DNA of 64,000 bases from [Phormidium] sp. LEGE 05292. Its GTDB lineage: Bacteria; Cyanobacteriota; Cyanobacteriia; Cyanobacteriales; Aerosakkonemataceae. Positions 9,077 through 18,236 of this stretch are shown here, in pieces. The translations under genes and the position numbers were made by a program. The notes under the pieces are model-generated. The model worked only from the letters and a program-made list of their open reading frames with translations, searched no databases and was not told the origin of the DNA. The stretch covers positions 119,335 to 183,334 of the forward strand of contig NZ_JADEWG010000002.1 of the NCBI RefSeq assembly GCF_015207735.1, read 5' to 3'. Position 1 is the stretch's first letter. Every line of letters begins with the position of its first letter.

Positions 9077-9547
9077 CTGTTTATCCAGCCTTCAAACTGC
9101 TAGAGCTGCGGAATTTGGTCTTTTTGTTCTTTAGTCAGGGTGTTATAAAGGGCTAATTCTCGCTCTCTATACGATTAATTTAACAGGTTTTAATATTGCG
9201 GGTACGACAAGCCGACCGCAATATCGATTTACCGATTCAGAGCCAAATGTTAACTATATTGTAGCTTTTCGGTATTCAGATTCAACTCGATCCGATTGGA
9301 AATTTATCAAAATAATCGAGCGATCGCCAATGAATTGCTTACACGGGAATCAAACCAACTCATTGGTGGGCTTTGATGGAAGTTCGTTCGTAATGTTTGT
9401 GGCAGTAGCGTAGTGGTTAAAAATATTTGGTACTCCGTTATGCAAAACTACTCTATCTAAATTGCTTTCCCATTTTTGGTAAGAACGGAGAATTCAAGTG
9501 GCTTAAGCGCCACTTAAGTTTCTGAATTATCGCTAACTTGCCCAACA
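9077..9547. other. Intergenic region, 471 nt
   Basis: No convincing gene. On the minus strand near 9099-9171 a short open stretch ends RELALYNTLTKEQKDQIPQL then stop, which may be the C-terminal scrap of a lost gene. A HIP1 octamer occurs near 9322. A hairpin, AAGTGGC (9496-9502) and GCCACTT (9509-9515) with a 6-nt loop, stands 33 nt before the next start; AATTC/GAATT outer arms extend it with a bulge. It could be a terminator or regulatory stem. Confidence 0.5.
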
Positions 9548-10249
9548 ATGCACCTGCTAACTTTATCAGATCTTAAGCCAATTGTAATTAACAAATCAAG
9601 ATCTCTAGTTTCTACCTACATTCAGCAGCAATTTCAGTTAACACTTAAACAAACATTAATGGGATTGCCCGTAGAGCCAATACTTGATAAGTATCCCCAA
9701 TTAAAACAATGGATATGTTCGCTGAGAGAACTTTTACCCAGCCTATTTATACCGCACAAAAAACTCTTCATTGATTTGACACTTACTGCTCAACTAGAAT
9801 GCAAGTCATGTAGGGAAAACCGTACTTCTTCTGGTTGTAATCACGTAATAGAAGTTCGGACAAATGTGGGAATAGTTAGAGAAAGACCCCGGCTGTTTGA
9901 ATGGGGGATTAGACATCCTCTTCTGAGTTACTCCGATCGAATTAAGTTGTGGGTAGCCACTGAATATTTTCAGATAAACCCTAATGAAATGCGACTGACT
10001 GTTTTAGCACTGCATCCGACCGAAGCTGCTCAAAAAGTAGTATTTAGCTGGGATAGCAAGCAACACAAGCGCACCCGCAATTGGTTGATTAAGAGAATTA
10101 ACGAAAAAATAAGTCAGCCATATCAGCCATCTATTGCTATTCCCAAAAGTAATACAGATACAGGGAATGTAATAATTCCAACTGACGACACAGTTAGAGC
10201 GATCGCTCTAGTAAAAAGTATAGACGAAATCGATGAAGTACCGCTTTAA
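9548..10249 (+). CDS. Conserved-looking hypothetical protein with Cys cluster, 233 aa
   Basis: I do not recognise the family. A cysteine motif (CKSCRENRTSSGC, about residues 94-106) sits in the middle and could bind a metal. The next segment (RHPLLSYSDRIKLWVATEYFQ, then VFSWDSKQHKRTRNWL) looks like a folded alpha/beta domain with a basic patch, possibly nucleic-acid binding. The tail is low complexity. It ends 17 nt before the DpdA-like gene on the same strand, so the two probably share a transcript, which would fit a role in DNA or nucleotide modification. That role is inference only. Confidence 0.6.
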   Translation: MHLLTLSDLKPIVINKSRSLVSTYIQQQFQLTLKQTLMGLPVEPILDKYPQLKQWICSLRELLPSLFIPHKKLFIDLTLTAQLECKSCRENRTSSGCNHVIEVRTNVGIVRERPRLFEWGIRHPLLSYSDRIKLWVATEYFQINPNEMRLTVLALHPTEAAQKVVFSWDSKQHKRTRNWLIKRINEKISQPYQPSIAIPKSNTDTGNVIIPTDDTVRAIALVKSIDEIDEVPL

Positions 10250-10266
10250 CTAATCAAAAACAATCG

Positions 10267-11018
10267 ATGTCTGTTAGATTTTATATCGGCTGTCACCAAC
10301 CAGCCGATGCCCAATTTTTTTCTCACTGCTGCATCAACTTCAGTCGGCTACGAAATCGCAAGTATCGTAAAGGTTTCAGCCCACAACAGTGGATTTTAGA
10401 TGCCGGAACTTTTGCAGGATTAATGCCTAATTTGGAAGAATATGCTGATGCAGCCCATCGGTGGAGTTGGTGCGGCATTCTGGAAGCTGTAGTTGCACCA
10501 GACTTGCTATGTCTGCCTCAATATCTAGAAAAACTGGTTTGTCAGTGAGCCAACATCAAGCTCAAACAATTATCAACTACGACGCACTCAAAAAATTAGT
10601 CAAAAATCGAGTCTACTTGATGCCTGTTTTGCAAGGCTCAAACTCTGAAGACTACAAGCAACATCTCTACGACTACGGAAACCGACTTTCATTGGGAGCT
10701 TGGGTGGGGGTTGGCTCTTTATCTGGCAGAAAACCCGATACAGTAGCTGGTATTTTGCAAACAATTCATCGCTTAAGACCAGACCTCAAATTACACGGGT
10801 TTGGCTGTGGAAAACGAGTGCTAAAGCATTGGCAAAATCGCCGCTATCTTTGGTCTGCCGATTCCAGTGCTTGGTCAAAAGCAGCACAACTGGAAAAATT
10901 ACGGCGTAGTTGCAGTTCTAATCGTCCAACCGAAGCAAGTGCATATTCGTTAGATATCAACAGTTTCCAACCTTCTACGCAGACAGAACTATTTCTGTTG
11001 TCAGAGATATGGTGTTAA
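10267..11018 (+). pseudogene. DpdA-like tRNA-guanine-transglycosylase paralogue, frameshifted
   Basis: The first frame (10267-10548) encodes FYIGCHQPADAQFF, WILDAGTFAGL and EAVVAPDLLCLPQYLEK. The second (to 11018) continues KTGLSVSQHQ, LMPVLQGSNSEDY, WVGVGSLSGRK, LHGFGCGKRVL and SADSSAWS. Together they match DpdA-type deazapurine DNA modification proteins, paralogues of TGT that exchange guanine in DNA for a deazaguanine base. The frames join if the A run at 10529-10533 had six As instead of five, giving about 250 residues. No other dpd genes or preQ0 synthesis genes are seen nearby. It is either a recent pseudogene or a base-call error. The fold assignment is good; the substrate is unknown. 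Confidence 0.72.
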
Positions 11019-11114
11019 AAATACAACCTCTTCTTCTCCCAATCGGTTGATGGCGTTTCCAAACTTCCCCGGAAAAGATAGTGGAAGAAACCAGAGTCAA
11101 CAGCACAGGTAAAA

Positions 11115-11777
11115 ATGACTACCAATACTGAGATTAAGGCAAAAACCGTTCTGATCGTGGAAGACAACCCGATGTTGCAGGTGGGACTGCGGCACGCACT
11201 CTCTGCCCAGCCTGGACTGAAGGTGATAGGACAGGTCGAGGATGGTCTGCAAGCCGTGAGTACAGCAGTCCAGCTAAAACCAGACATTGCCTTGGTTGAT
11301 ATCGAATTACCCGGCATGGACGGCATTACGCTTACCCAGCGAATCAAGGACGTACTACCGGACACCCGCATTATCATTTTCACCCACTACACCAATCCAA
11401 CTAAAGTGATGGCAGCTTTATCGAGTGGGGCTAACGGATACTGCGTTAAAGGTGTTAGTATACCTCAACTAGAAGCAGCAATCATGGCAATAGGAGAAGG
11501 AAACTGGTATTTAGATGCTAAAATTGCCGACTGCGTGTTGCAAAACATCAGACAACCGCTGCCCGATGGGGAAGAACTAGAAGAAGTACGACTTACCGAA
11601 CGTGAAATGCAAGTGTTGCAACAACTTGTGGAAGGTAAAAGTAATACAGAAATTGGTCTTGAACTGGGGGTGAGTGCGAACACGATTAAAGGCCACGTAC
11701 AACAGATCATTCACAAGCTCAAGGCAAGCGATCGCACTCAGGCAGCAGTTAAAGCGTTACGCTTGGGATTAGTATAA
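11115..11777 (+). CDS. NarL/LuxR-family response regulator
   Basis: A 220-residue two-domain regulator. The receiver domain has the acidic pair E16-D17, phosphoacceptor D62 (ALVDIELPGMDG), T90 and K112. A LuxR-type helix-turn-helix follows (LTEREMQVLQQLVEGKSN through TIKGHVQQIIHKL). On phosphorylation by a partner kinase it should bind DNA as a dimer. There is no kinase gene directly beside it; the REC-histidine kinase at 13278-14435 is the nearest candidate but is on the other strand. The ATG at 11115 has a weak AGGT upstream. The window gives no target promoter. Confidence 0.9.
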   Translation: MTTNTEIKAKTVLIVEDNPMLQVGLRHALSAQPGLKVIGQVEDGLQAVSTAVQLKPDIALVDIELPGMDGITLTQRIKDVLPDTRIIIFTHYTNPTKVMAALSSGANGYCVKGVSIPQLEAAIMAIGEGNWYLDAKIADCVLQNIRQPLPDGEELEEVRLTEREMQVLQQLVEGKSNTEIGLELGVSANTIKGHVQQIIHKLKASDRTQAAVKALRLGLV

Positions 11778-11911
11778 CCTGAATTCGACATCAGCGATCG
11801 CTGCCATTTTAAGATGTTGTGTAAGCGCTAATTTGCAGTTGGGTTAAGATAGGTGAAAACAGCAGGGTTAGGTTAAAATTCTAGTTTACGCTCTTGAGGT
11901 AACCAGAAGCT

Positions 11912-13264
11912 ATGACAATTAAACAAATTCCGAAAGTTAAAATTCCTAAATTTATCCAACAAATTGAATCAACTTTAAAGCCATTAGAATTTTTAGAACG
12001 TTGTGCCAAAAATTATGGGGAGCTTTTTTTTACTAATTCCTTTGGTAATTTAGAAACTTTAGTTGTTAGTCATCCACAAGATCTACAAGAGATATTTAAC
12101 CCTACTAATAAAATTCTTGATGCTCCTGGTGCTGCCAATGAAATCTTTAAACCTCAACTTGGAGAAAATTCATTAATTGTACAAGATGGAGAACGCCATC
12201 AAAAACAGCGAAAGCTAATCATGCCTCCCTTTCATGGGGAAAAAATGCTTAGTTACGGGCAACAGATTTGTGAAATTACTCAACAAGTTACACAACAACT
12301 CAAACCAGGTGAAAGCTTTATTGCACGTCATCTATGCGAAGACATTACCATGACAATTATATTAAAAGTAGTCTTTGGTATTGAGGGAGGATTAAGATTT
12401 GAAAATTTGAAAAATTTAATGTCAACTTGGCTGGGTTTGACCAGTTCACCAATCAGCGCCAGTGTTTTATTGCTTCCATTTTTACAAAAAGATTTAGGTG
12501 CTAGAAGCCCTTGGGGAAAATTTCTCCGTTTGCGACAACAGATTGATGAACAACTGATAGCAGAAATACGGGCGCGTCGCCAACAAGCACGATCGAGTCG
12601 TTCTGATATTCTGAGCGTGCTAATGCAAGCAGAATATGACAACGGAGAGACTATGAGTGATGCCGAATTAAGAGATAACCTTTTAACTTTACTGAACGCT
12701 GGTCACGAAACTACTGCTACTGCGATCGCTTGGGCTTTATACTGGATACACCAACAGCCAGAAGTTTATGAGAAAATATTGCATGAGTTGCACGGTTTAA
12801 ATACTCCTGACCCGCTCAAAATTGCTCAACTTCCTTATCTGACAGCCGTTTGTCAAGAAACTTTGCGGATTTATCCTGTCGTTCTTTTCACTTTTCCGAG
12901 AATTACGCTCCGGTCTGTTAATTTAAGGGAGTATCAAGTTGCTTCTGGAACGTATGTCACACCTTGTATTTATCTAACTCATCGTCGAGAAGATTTATAT
13001 CCCCAACCAGACCGATTTCAACCAGAAAGGTTTATCGATCGTAAATATTCATCTTATGAATTTTGGCCTTTTGGCGGAGGTTCTCGTCAATGTCTGGGTC
13101 AAGTATTTGCTTTGTTTGAAATGAAATTAATTTTAGCAACAATTCTATTAAATTATCAGTTAGAATTAGCGGAAAACACCCTGGTTGCTCCAGCGCGACG
13201 AGGTTTTTTAATGGCTCCTAAAGGTGGTGTAAAAATGAGTGTTTTGGCAGATACCACGATTTGA
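11912..13264 (+). CDS. Cytochrome P450, CYP110-like
   Basis: A 450-residue soluble P450. The I-helix oxygen-binding motif is LLNAGHETTATAIAW, the K-helix ExxR is ETLRIYP, and the heme ligand is C394 within FGGGSRQCLG. There is no N-terminal membrane anchor. The overall pattern, including the N-terminal segment PHQPQDLQEIF-like 'SHPQDLQEIFNP', resembles the cyanobacterial CYP110 family, members of which hydroxylate fatty acids. All catalytic elements appear intact. It stands alone between two signalling genes, convergent with the kinase gene whose end is 14 nt away. No redox partner gene is nearby, so it likely uses host ferredoxin. Confidence 0.92.
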   Translation: MTIKQIPKVKIPKFIQQIESTLKPLEFLERCAKNYGELFFTNSFGNLETLVVSHPQDLQEIFNPTNKILDAPGAANEIFKPQLGENSLIVQDGERHQKQRKLIMPPFHGEKMLSYGQQICEITQQVTQQLKPGESFIARHLCEDITMTIILKVVFGIEGGLRFENLKNLMSTWLGLTSSPISASVLLLPFLQKDLGARSPWGKFLRLRQQIDEQLIAEIRARRQQARSSRSDILSVLMQAEYDNGETMSDAELRDNLLTLLNAGHETTATAIAWALYWIHQQPEVYEKILHELHGLNTPDPLKIAQLPYLTAVCQETLRIYPVVLFTFPRITLRSVNLREYQVASGTYVTPCIYLTHRREDLYPQPDRFQPERFIDRKYSSYEFWPFGGGSRQCLGQVFALFEMKLILATILLNYQLELAENTLVAPARRGFLMAPKGGVKMSVLADTTI

Positions 13265-13277
13265 AAGTTTTCTGGCA

Positions 13278-14435
13278 TCAGGCTAATGGCAAAGTAAACC
13301 AAAACAGCGTACCTTTACCCAACTCGCTTTCAACACCAATTTGCCCACCATGAGCTGATACGATTTGGCGACAAATGTAAAGCCCTAAACCAGAGCCAGT
13401 ACGATCTTTTGTGTCTTTCCCCCGCACGTAAAGCTCGAATAATTTATCGCATTCAGCCTTGGGAATGCCTACGCCATTATCAGCAACAGTTATTCTTAGC
13501 ATAGATGTTTTAGCATCTACTTCGGCATCCAGTGTTAAAGTAATACCCGGTGGATTGTATTTGAGCGCATTGCCAATCAAATTTTCAAACACTCGCCACA
13601 ATTGCTCTGGATCGACATGAATATAGGGTAACTCTGAAAGAATACGATTGTTGAGGACAACTTGTGATGAAGTTAACATCGGAGACCAGCTTTTGATGAC
13701 ACTGGTTATCAAACCATAGAGCGAAATTGATTGCAAGTTTAACGGATAATTGCCAGTTTCTAACTTTTGCGTTTCCACCAAAGAATCAATTAATTGAAGT
13801 TGTCGAGCGCAACTAGCCAACATCATTTCTACAGCTGGTTTGTCAAGTACAACATTTTCGGCACTATTTTTCAGATAACTTTGCAGGAACAACGAAATAC
13901 CTGTCACCGGATTTCGCAAATCGTGGGAAACAGTATGAACAAAAACTTTCAAACGCCTTTCTGCTTGCTGTCGCTGTTTAATTTCTCGTTCTAACTGAAT
14001 ATTGTGTTGAGCAAGTTGTTTGTTTTTGGCAAATAGTTCCTGTTGATAGCGACGTATTGCTAATTGCTGTTCTACTCTCGCTAATACTTCAATTGGTTCA
14101 AACGGTTTGGTAATATAGTCAGCACCTCCCACCTCAAACCCTTTCACCTTGTCAAATACATCATCGGCAGCGCTAATAAAAATAATCGGTATTTGTTTGG
14201 TAATATCGGATGCTTTGAGTCGTTTGCACACTTCATAGCCATCCAGATCTGGCATTCGGATATCGAGTAAAATTAAGTCAGGCACTTGCAGCGCGATCGC
14301 TTTCAATGCCCTTTCCCCACTTACCACTTTTCGTACCCGATAACCGCTATCAACTAGCATCGATGACAGCAGCCGAATGTTATCGGGAATGTCGTCAACA
14401 ATCAGAATATCAGGTGATACCAAGTTTTCAGCCAT
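13278..14435 (-). CDS. Receiver-histidine kinase hybrid (REC-HisKA-HATPase)
   Basis: A 385-residue cytoplasmic sensor. An N-terminal receiver domain has its phosphoacceptor at D58 ([13 protein letters not shown]) and K110. A coiled coil (about 128-165) leads to the kinase H-box with H171 (VSHDLRNP), followed by the ATP-binding domain with DNGVGIP and [14 protein letters not shown]. With no input domain besides REC, it probably relays a signal from another kinase. Its ATG at 14435 overlaps the stop of the conjugative coupling-protein gene by 8 nt (ATGGCTGA), so translation is coupled to that gene. That coupling is unusual and hints at control of, or by, the conjugation machinery. Longer upstream starts would lie inside the coupling-protein gene and are unlikely. 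Confidence 0.88.
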   Translation of the reverse strand: MAENLVSPDILIVDDIPDNIRLLSSMLVDSGYRVRKVVSGERALKAIALQVPDLILLDIRMPDLDGYEVCKRLKASDITKQIPIIFISAADDVFDKVKGFEVGGADYITKPFEPIEVLARVEQQLAIRRYQQELFAKNKQLAQHNIQLEREIKQRQQAERRLKVFVHTVSHDLRNPVTGISLFLQSYLKNSAENVVLDKPAVEMMLASCARQLQLIDSLVETQKLETGNYPLNLQSISLYGLITSVIKSWSPMLTSSQVVLNNRILSELPYIHVDPEQLWRVFENLIGNALKYNPPGITLTLDAEVDAKTSMLRITVADNGVGIPKAECDKLFELYVRGKDTKDRTGSGLGLYICRQIVSAHGGQIGVESELGKGTLFWFTLPLA

Positions 14436-16353
14436 TACGCACCCCGCTAATTGCTCCGTTTTTAAATAGTTCCCGAAAATTGCCCAAAACTCTCTCCCCA
14501 GCCGCTTTTGGGTCTGACTTGACATCAGCGGTTGTTACTGGTTCGGTTGGGTCATTGGGTAGCGGTAGCAATTGATACGCAGCACGAATGCGATTATCGA
14601 GTTCTGTATCGATATCGATTGACTGCTTGGTTTTCGGGTCAAGTGAGTGCCAATAAGCTCGTTTTTCCAGTTGCGATCGAATGTTCGTGTCCCACAGTGC
14701 TTCCGACTCTTTAGCGCGTTTGAGGTCGCTAGGCTTCACAGGAACTTTCAGGGGATAGGGAAATAGCGCTTCCGTACCAGAACCATAAGCAGGAGACGTA
14801 ATTACGCACTTACCTTGGGGAAACCTTAGAATTTCGTCAACACTAATCAGCGGTTTCTTTTGCAATTGTTCGTTCCAGTTGACAGAACGACTGGTCTGAT
14901 GACCCATCGAGCTACCCGTAGAGCGATTTTTTACCAGTACTTCCACTTCTCCGTAGCGTTTAGAGTATTTCTCAGCAGTATCGTAATCGCCTGGATTGAA
15001 TAGCACGTGGGTAGAAAGGGCACTAGCGATCGCAGCCCCTTTTTTATCCCCATAGAGGTTGTACAATTGGTTCAAGCTCTGAATGCCGACAATGGGGACA
15101 CCGCCAGCACTGCGATATTCGTTAGCCCATTGATCCATGCGATCGAATTTCAGTGAGGGGAATTCGTCCAAACAATACACGAAGGGTTCTTTTCGCACTT
15201 TAGACAAATTGCTGACAACACACAAGTGAATAGCAGCAGCTAAAAGCGGCCCAACTACAGCACGTCTTTGGTCATCTAATTTGAAAATAATGCACTTTTT
15301 CCCTTCTAAAACGATAGGAATAGTGCTTTGACCGATAAACGCTCGCAGTAAATCTTTTTGAATGAAAGCAGAATAAGTTGCTTCTGCTGTTGCTTTGATA
15401 CCCGCTACCGTTTTTTCAGCATCTTTGGAACTTAAAAGTTGAGAGAAACTAGCAGCAATCCATCGATCCATTTTCAAAGGATGACCGTCAGGACGATGAA
15501 CAGCATGATGAATGCGCTTAACAAAATCTGGTAATTGAATGATTGCGTAGACCATTGCTAAATCTGGATAGGGACTACCTTTAGCTAGCTGTACCAATCC
15601 CTTCGCCATCAACTCACCAGCTTTCTCAAAAAATTCGTTACCTTTGCTATCTCCCAAACTCGCATTACGCGCAATTACTGAACCAATTTCTGCTGCCATG
15701 ACTGCATCTTGAGCATCTCTCATAAAATCTAGGGGGTTAATTACACCCGAATAAGCTTCCCCCGGTGCAAACACTTGCACGTCATAACCGTAACGAACAG
15801 CTAAGGGAGCGTGTAATTTCATTTGCTCACCTTTTTTGTCGTAGATAATGACTGGAAATCCTTGTTGAAATGCGCTTTCAACTAAACGGTCAATAACGCT
15901 AAATGTTTTACCACTACCCGGCGCACCAATTACCAAAATACCGCGTTCGGCATGAGGGAACCAAACAGTAGGAGAAGCACTTAGTAAGGTTTGTAAGTAA
16001 GAGCTTAAACCCTTTAATTTACCAGGTAGCCAATAACTTGGACTACCACTCCACAAGGTTACAGGCTGTCGTTTTTTTTCTTTAATTTGTTTGAGAGATA
16101 GACCTGTGGCTGTCATCTTTTCTGCTACACCACACAAGCGTCCAGATGTTACTTTACCCTTGCCCGTTCCCACCATTTTGGAAAAGATGATTAATGCCAA
16201 AAACATTCCTAACATTCCCAGACCTTCTGGGTTCATAAACTGACCTATTAATCCACTAAAATCAATACCAATTAGCGGGCGTTTAGTTGGTTGGCTTGTT
16301 GTTTGCAGCAGAATCGGTTGGGTATTATGAAGAATGAATTGATGATTTTGCAT
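14428..16353 (-). CDS. VirD4/TraD-type type IV coupling protein
   Basis: A 641-residue membrane ATPase that brings relaxase-DNA complexes to the secretion channel. An N-terminal hydrophobic segment (about 44-60) is followed by Walker A GAPGSGKT (143-150), YDKKGEQM, Walker [12 protein letters not shown] and the conserved [17 protein letters not shown], a hallmark of the TraG/VirD4 ATPase. The extra C-terminal helix region ([13 protein letters not shown]) is family-typical. It is the first gene of a minus-strand pair with the kinase. The relaxase itself lies about 35 kb away at 49857. The 172-nt gap before the divergent gene at 16526 probably holds promoters for both. Confidence 0.9.
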   Translation of the reverse strand: MQNHQFILHNTQPILLQTTSQPTKRPLIGIDFSGLIGQFMNPEGLGMLGMFLALIIFSKMVGTGKGKVTSGRLCGVAEKMTATGLSLKQIKEKKRQPVTLWSGSPSYWLPGKLKGLSSYLQTLLSASPTVWFPHAERGILVIGAPGSGKTFSVIDRLVESAFQQGFPVIIYDKKGEQMKLHAPLAVRYGYDVQVFAPGEAYSGVINPLDFMRDAQDAVMAAEIGSVIARNASLGDSKGNEFFEKAGELMAKGLVQLAKGSPYPDLAMVYAIIQLPDFVKRIHHAVHRPDGHPLKMDRWIAASFSQLLSSKDAEKTVAGIKATAEATYSAFIQKDLLRAFIGQSTIPIVLEGKKCIIFKLDDQRRAVVGPLLAAAIHLCVVSNLSKVRKEPFVYCLDEFPSLKFDRMDQWANEYRSAGGVPIVGIQSLNQLYNLYGDKKGAAIASALSTHVLFNPGDYDTAEKYSKRYGEVEVLVKNRSTGSSMGHQTSRSVNWNEQLQKKPLISVDEILRFPQGKCVITSPAYGSGTEALFPYPLKVPVKPSDLKRAKESEALWDTNIRSQLEKRAYWHSLDPKTKQSIDIDTELDNRIRAAYQLLPLPNDPTEPVTTADVKSDPKAAGERVLGNFRELFKNGAISGVRNG

Positions 16354-16525
16354 AGTTACTTCATTGAATTCAGATTTTGGTTATTTCTATTAAATTTGCA
16401 TTAAAAAAATTAAAACATTTGTTAAATTTGAAATTCGTTGATATTTCCAGTTCTACACTATTTAACACCCTTCTGTAACGGCTATCGCCTTTAATCACAG
16501 GCAATATTGCTGAGGATTTTTCAAA

Positions 16526-17527
16526 ATGGTTAAAGCTAATAATGCTAAATTGCCGAATCAAAACGGTTCTAGACAAAAGCAAACAACTCAATTTGAAGTA
16601 GACCCAGAATTACTGACTCCTCAATACAATCAAACTAGACGACCTTCTTTACCCTACGGCATCATCATTAATGACAACCCGGCTGGCATTTTAATTCCAA
16701 CCGACCAACTCGTAAAAGCTGAGTGGAAAATGATGCCGACAGAAGAAGAGTTGATGACAGTTGAGTTAACTGAAGCCGTAACCGGACTATTTCTGAGTAA
16801 TGCGCGGATGTTAGTGTTAGCTTTTGTACCAGAGTACATTCGTTTCAAAGATATAGAAGAAAACGGTGATTTAGCTGGAACATTTGTTGGTTTGTATGAC
16901 GAGTATCGTCAAAATCTGGATAAAAAGACGCAGGAAGTGTGTTCGGAACACGCTCTCATCTTCCTTAATTCCAAAAACCAACCGTTGCATAAAATTCCAA
17001 TTGTGGTGCGATTTAAGAACGTAGCACTTTGGAGTTTTAAGAGCGCTCGTGAAGAGTTTTATCGTCACTTGGAAAAAGTATTTGCCGATTACTTTGAAGT
17101 AGATTATAGCGGCAAGACTGACAAGTGGCGTTCTTTGGGTGTTATCAACATCAAGTTTCAAGCTGTCAAAGAAGGCGAAGGAAAGAACAAGTCATTTTGC
17201 TGTAAAACGGCTAACATTATCAAGCCAACTCTGGAAAATCTGCCCAAACTATACTTGGGAACTCCCGAACATAAGAAAACATTTTGGGGGTTACATCAGG
17301 ATATAGCTGGGTTTATAGAGGCTGGGGAATCACAATTACCTGCATTAGCTAAGAGTGGAGAACCGGAGGAAGTTGAGGTATTACCTACTGTTGATAGCCG
17401 TGGTAGTAAAAATAAATCGAAACCACTTCGTCGAATTAAACAAGTTGAAGAATCTGATGCTGAACTAGATGAATTGGATGATTTTGAAACGATTGAAGTT
17501 GATGCCTCTGTTGATTTAGAAGAGTAG
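16526..17527 (+). CDS. Cyanobacterial plasmid protein of unknown function (possibly DUF5895-like)
   Basis: A 333-residue soluble protein. The N-terminal basic segment (MVKANNAKLPNQNGSRQKQ) precedes a folded region with the features FEVDPELLTPQYNQ, RPSLPYGIIINDNPAGI and FLSNARMLVLAF. These resemble what I remember of a cyanobacterial plasmid family (DUF5895), but I am not certain. The C-terminal 50 residues are strongly acidic (ESDAELDELDDFETIEVD). Acidic tails recur in several proteins of this replicon. It is divergent from the coupling-protein gene. A single-stranded DNA-binding or replication-accessory role is possible but unproven. Confidence 0.7.
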   Translation: MVKANNAKLPNQNGSRQKQTTQFEVDPELLTPQYNQTRRPSLPYGIIINDNPAGILIPTDQLVKAEWKMMPTEEELMTVELTEAVTGLFLSNARMLVLAFVPEYIRFKDIEENGDLAGTFVGLYDEYRQNLDKKTQEVCSEHALIFLNSKNQPLHKIPIVVRFKNVALWSFKSAREEFYRHLEKVFADYFEVDYSGKTDKWRSLGVINIKFQAVKEGEGKNKSFCCKTANIIKPTLENLPKLYLGTPEHKKTFWGLHQDIAGFIEAGESQLPALAKSGEPEEVEVLPTVDSRGSKNKSKPLRRIKQVEESDAELDELDDFETIEVDASVDLEE

Positions 17528-17544
17528 GTAATGGGGAGTGGTGA

Positions 17545-17615
17545 GTAGGGAGTGGTAAAGAGATTTTATCCTTTATTCTTTCCTTTTTACCTTTCCCCTA
17601 CTCTTTACTCCCTAC
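17545..17615. terminator. Imperfect inverted repeat between convergent genes
   Basis: GTAGGGAGTGGTAAAGAG (17545-17562) is the inverse of CTCTTTACTCCCTAC (17601-17615) apart from a 3-nt insertion. It lies between the plus-strand gene ending at 17527 and the minus-strand gene ending at 17598. The right arm lies inside the last codons of the lipoprotein gene, so its C-terminal residues (RKQGVGSKE) come from the repeat. A bidirectional terminator is likely; GGGGAGTAGGGAG tracts are common low-complexity repeats in cyanobacteria. Confidence 0.55.
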
Positions 17616-18224
17616 TCCCTGTTTCCTCTTTTCAACCAATTGATAAGTCAATCGGTCGTAACAAAATTTAAGCTGAGTTTGACTGTTACTGGATTGTTGA
17701 GTAACCACCAAACAAGGCATTCCGTTATAAGTTGATTCAGCTTCAGCTTGGAATAAAGGAATTTTCGGTGGTAGGTTGGGATTGAGATAAGCTGTAAATA
17801 CCTCTTTTGGCATCTGGCTTTTATCAAAAGGAATTAAGTATCCAACATAAAGACAGCCGATTTGACCGCAGAGGTTAGGTTGACGAAAGTCATAGATGTT
17901 TAATACACCTTCTCTACCCTTTACTTGCCACACCTTCATTTTGTCGATCGCTGTTTGAGGATCTGCTAAACTGCTGTGAGATTGTACGATTTGAACTAAA
18001 GTTTCTGTTGGTGTAACTTCAGCAGCATTCTGCCAGGAAGATAAAGTCGTTTTGGCTGAACTGCTAGAACTGCAAGCGGTAGTTCCTAACAGCAGTGTGA
18101 TGACGCTAAAAAGTATCAAACCAATCCGAAACCAATAAGCGCTGCGGTTTAACCAAGCTGGTGGATTTCTAGATGGAAAGGAAACTGTAGAAAAATTGTT
18201 TGTAATTTTCGCATTTTTTAGCAT
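17598..18224 (-). CDS. Putative lipoprotein or membrane-anchored secretion protein, 208 aa
   Basis: The N-terminus is basic, then a hydrophobic segment (about 31-47) ends in LLLGTTACSSSSS, which looks like a lipobox with the modified Cys, although the -3 residue is not the usual Leu. The remainder is a periplasmic domain (VLNIYDFRQPNLCGQIGCLYVGYLIP) with a Cys pair. It starts 12 nt after the end of the VirB1-like gene and is probably co-transcribed, suggesting it is part of the conjugative type IV secretion envelope complex (a VirB7-like place in the layout, though longer). The family is not recognised. Confidence 0.68.
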   Translation of the reverse strand: MLKNAKITNNFSTVSFPSRNPPAWLNRSAYWFRIGLILFSVITLLLGTTACSSSSSAKTTLSSWQNAAEVTPTETLVQIVQSHSSLADPQTAIDKMKVWQVKGREGVLNIYDFRQPNLCGQIGCLYVGYLIPFDKSQMPKEVFTAYLNPNLPPKIPLFQAEAESTYNGMPCLVVTQQSSNSQTQLKFCYDRLTYQLVEKRKQGVGSKE

Positions 18225-18236
18225 CTTTTTTTGCTC

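Noticed and set aside
9548..10249. Calling the 233-aa protein a RecB-like nuclease
   Set aside because: No D...(D/E)xK pattern could be placed with confidence.
11115..14435. Classical two-component pair of 11115 and 13278 genes
   Set aside because: They are on opposite strands and separated by a P450 gene; a functional link is possible but not shown, so they are listed separately.
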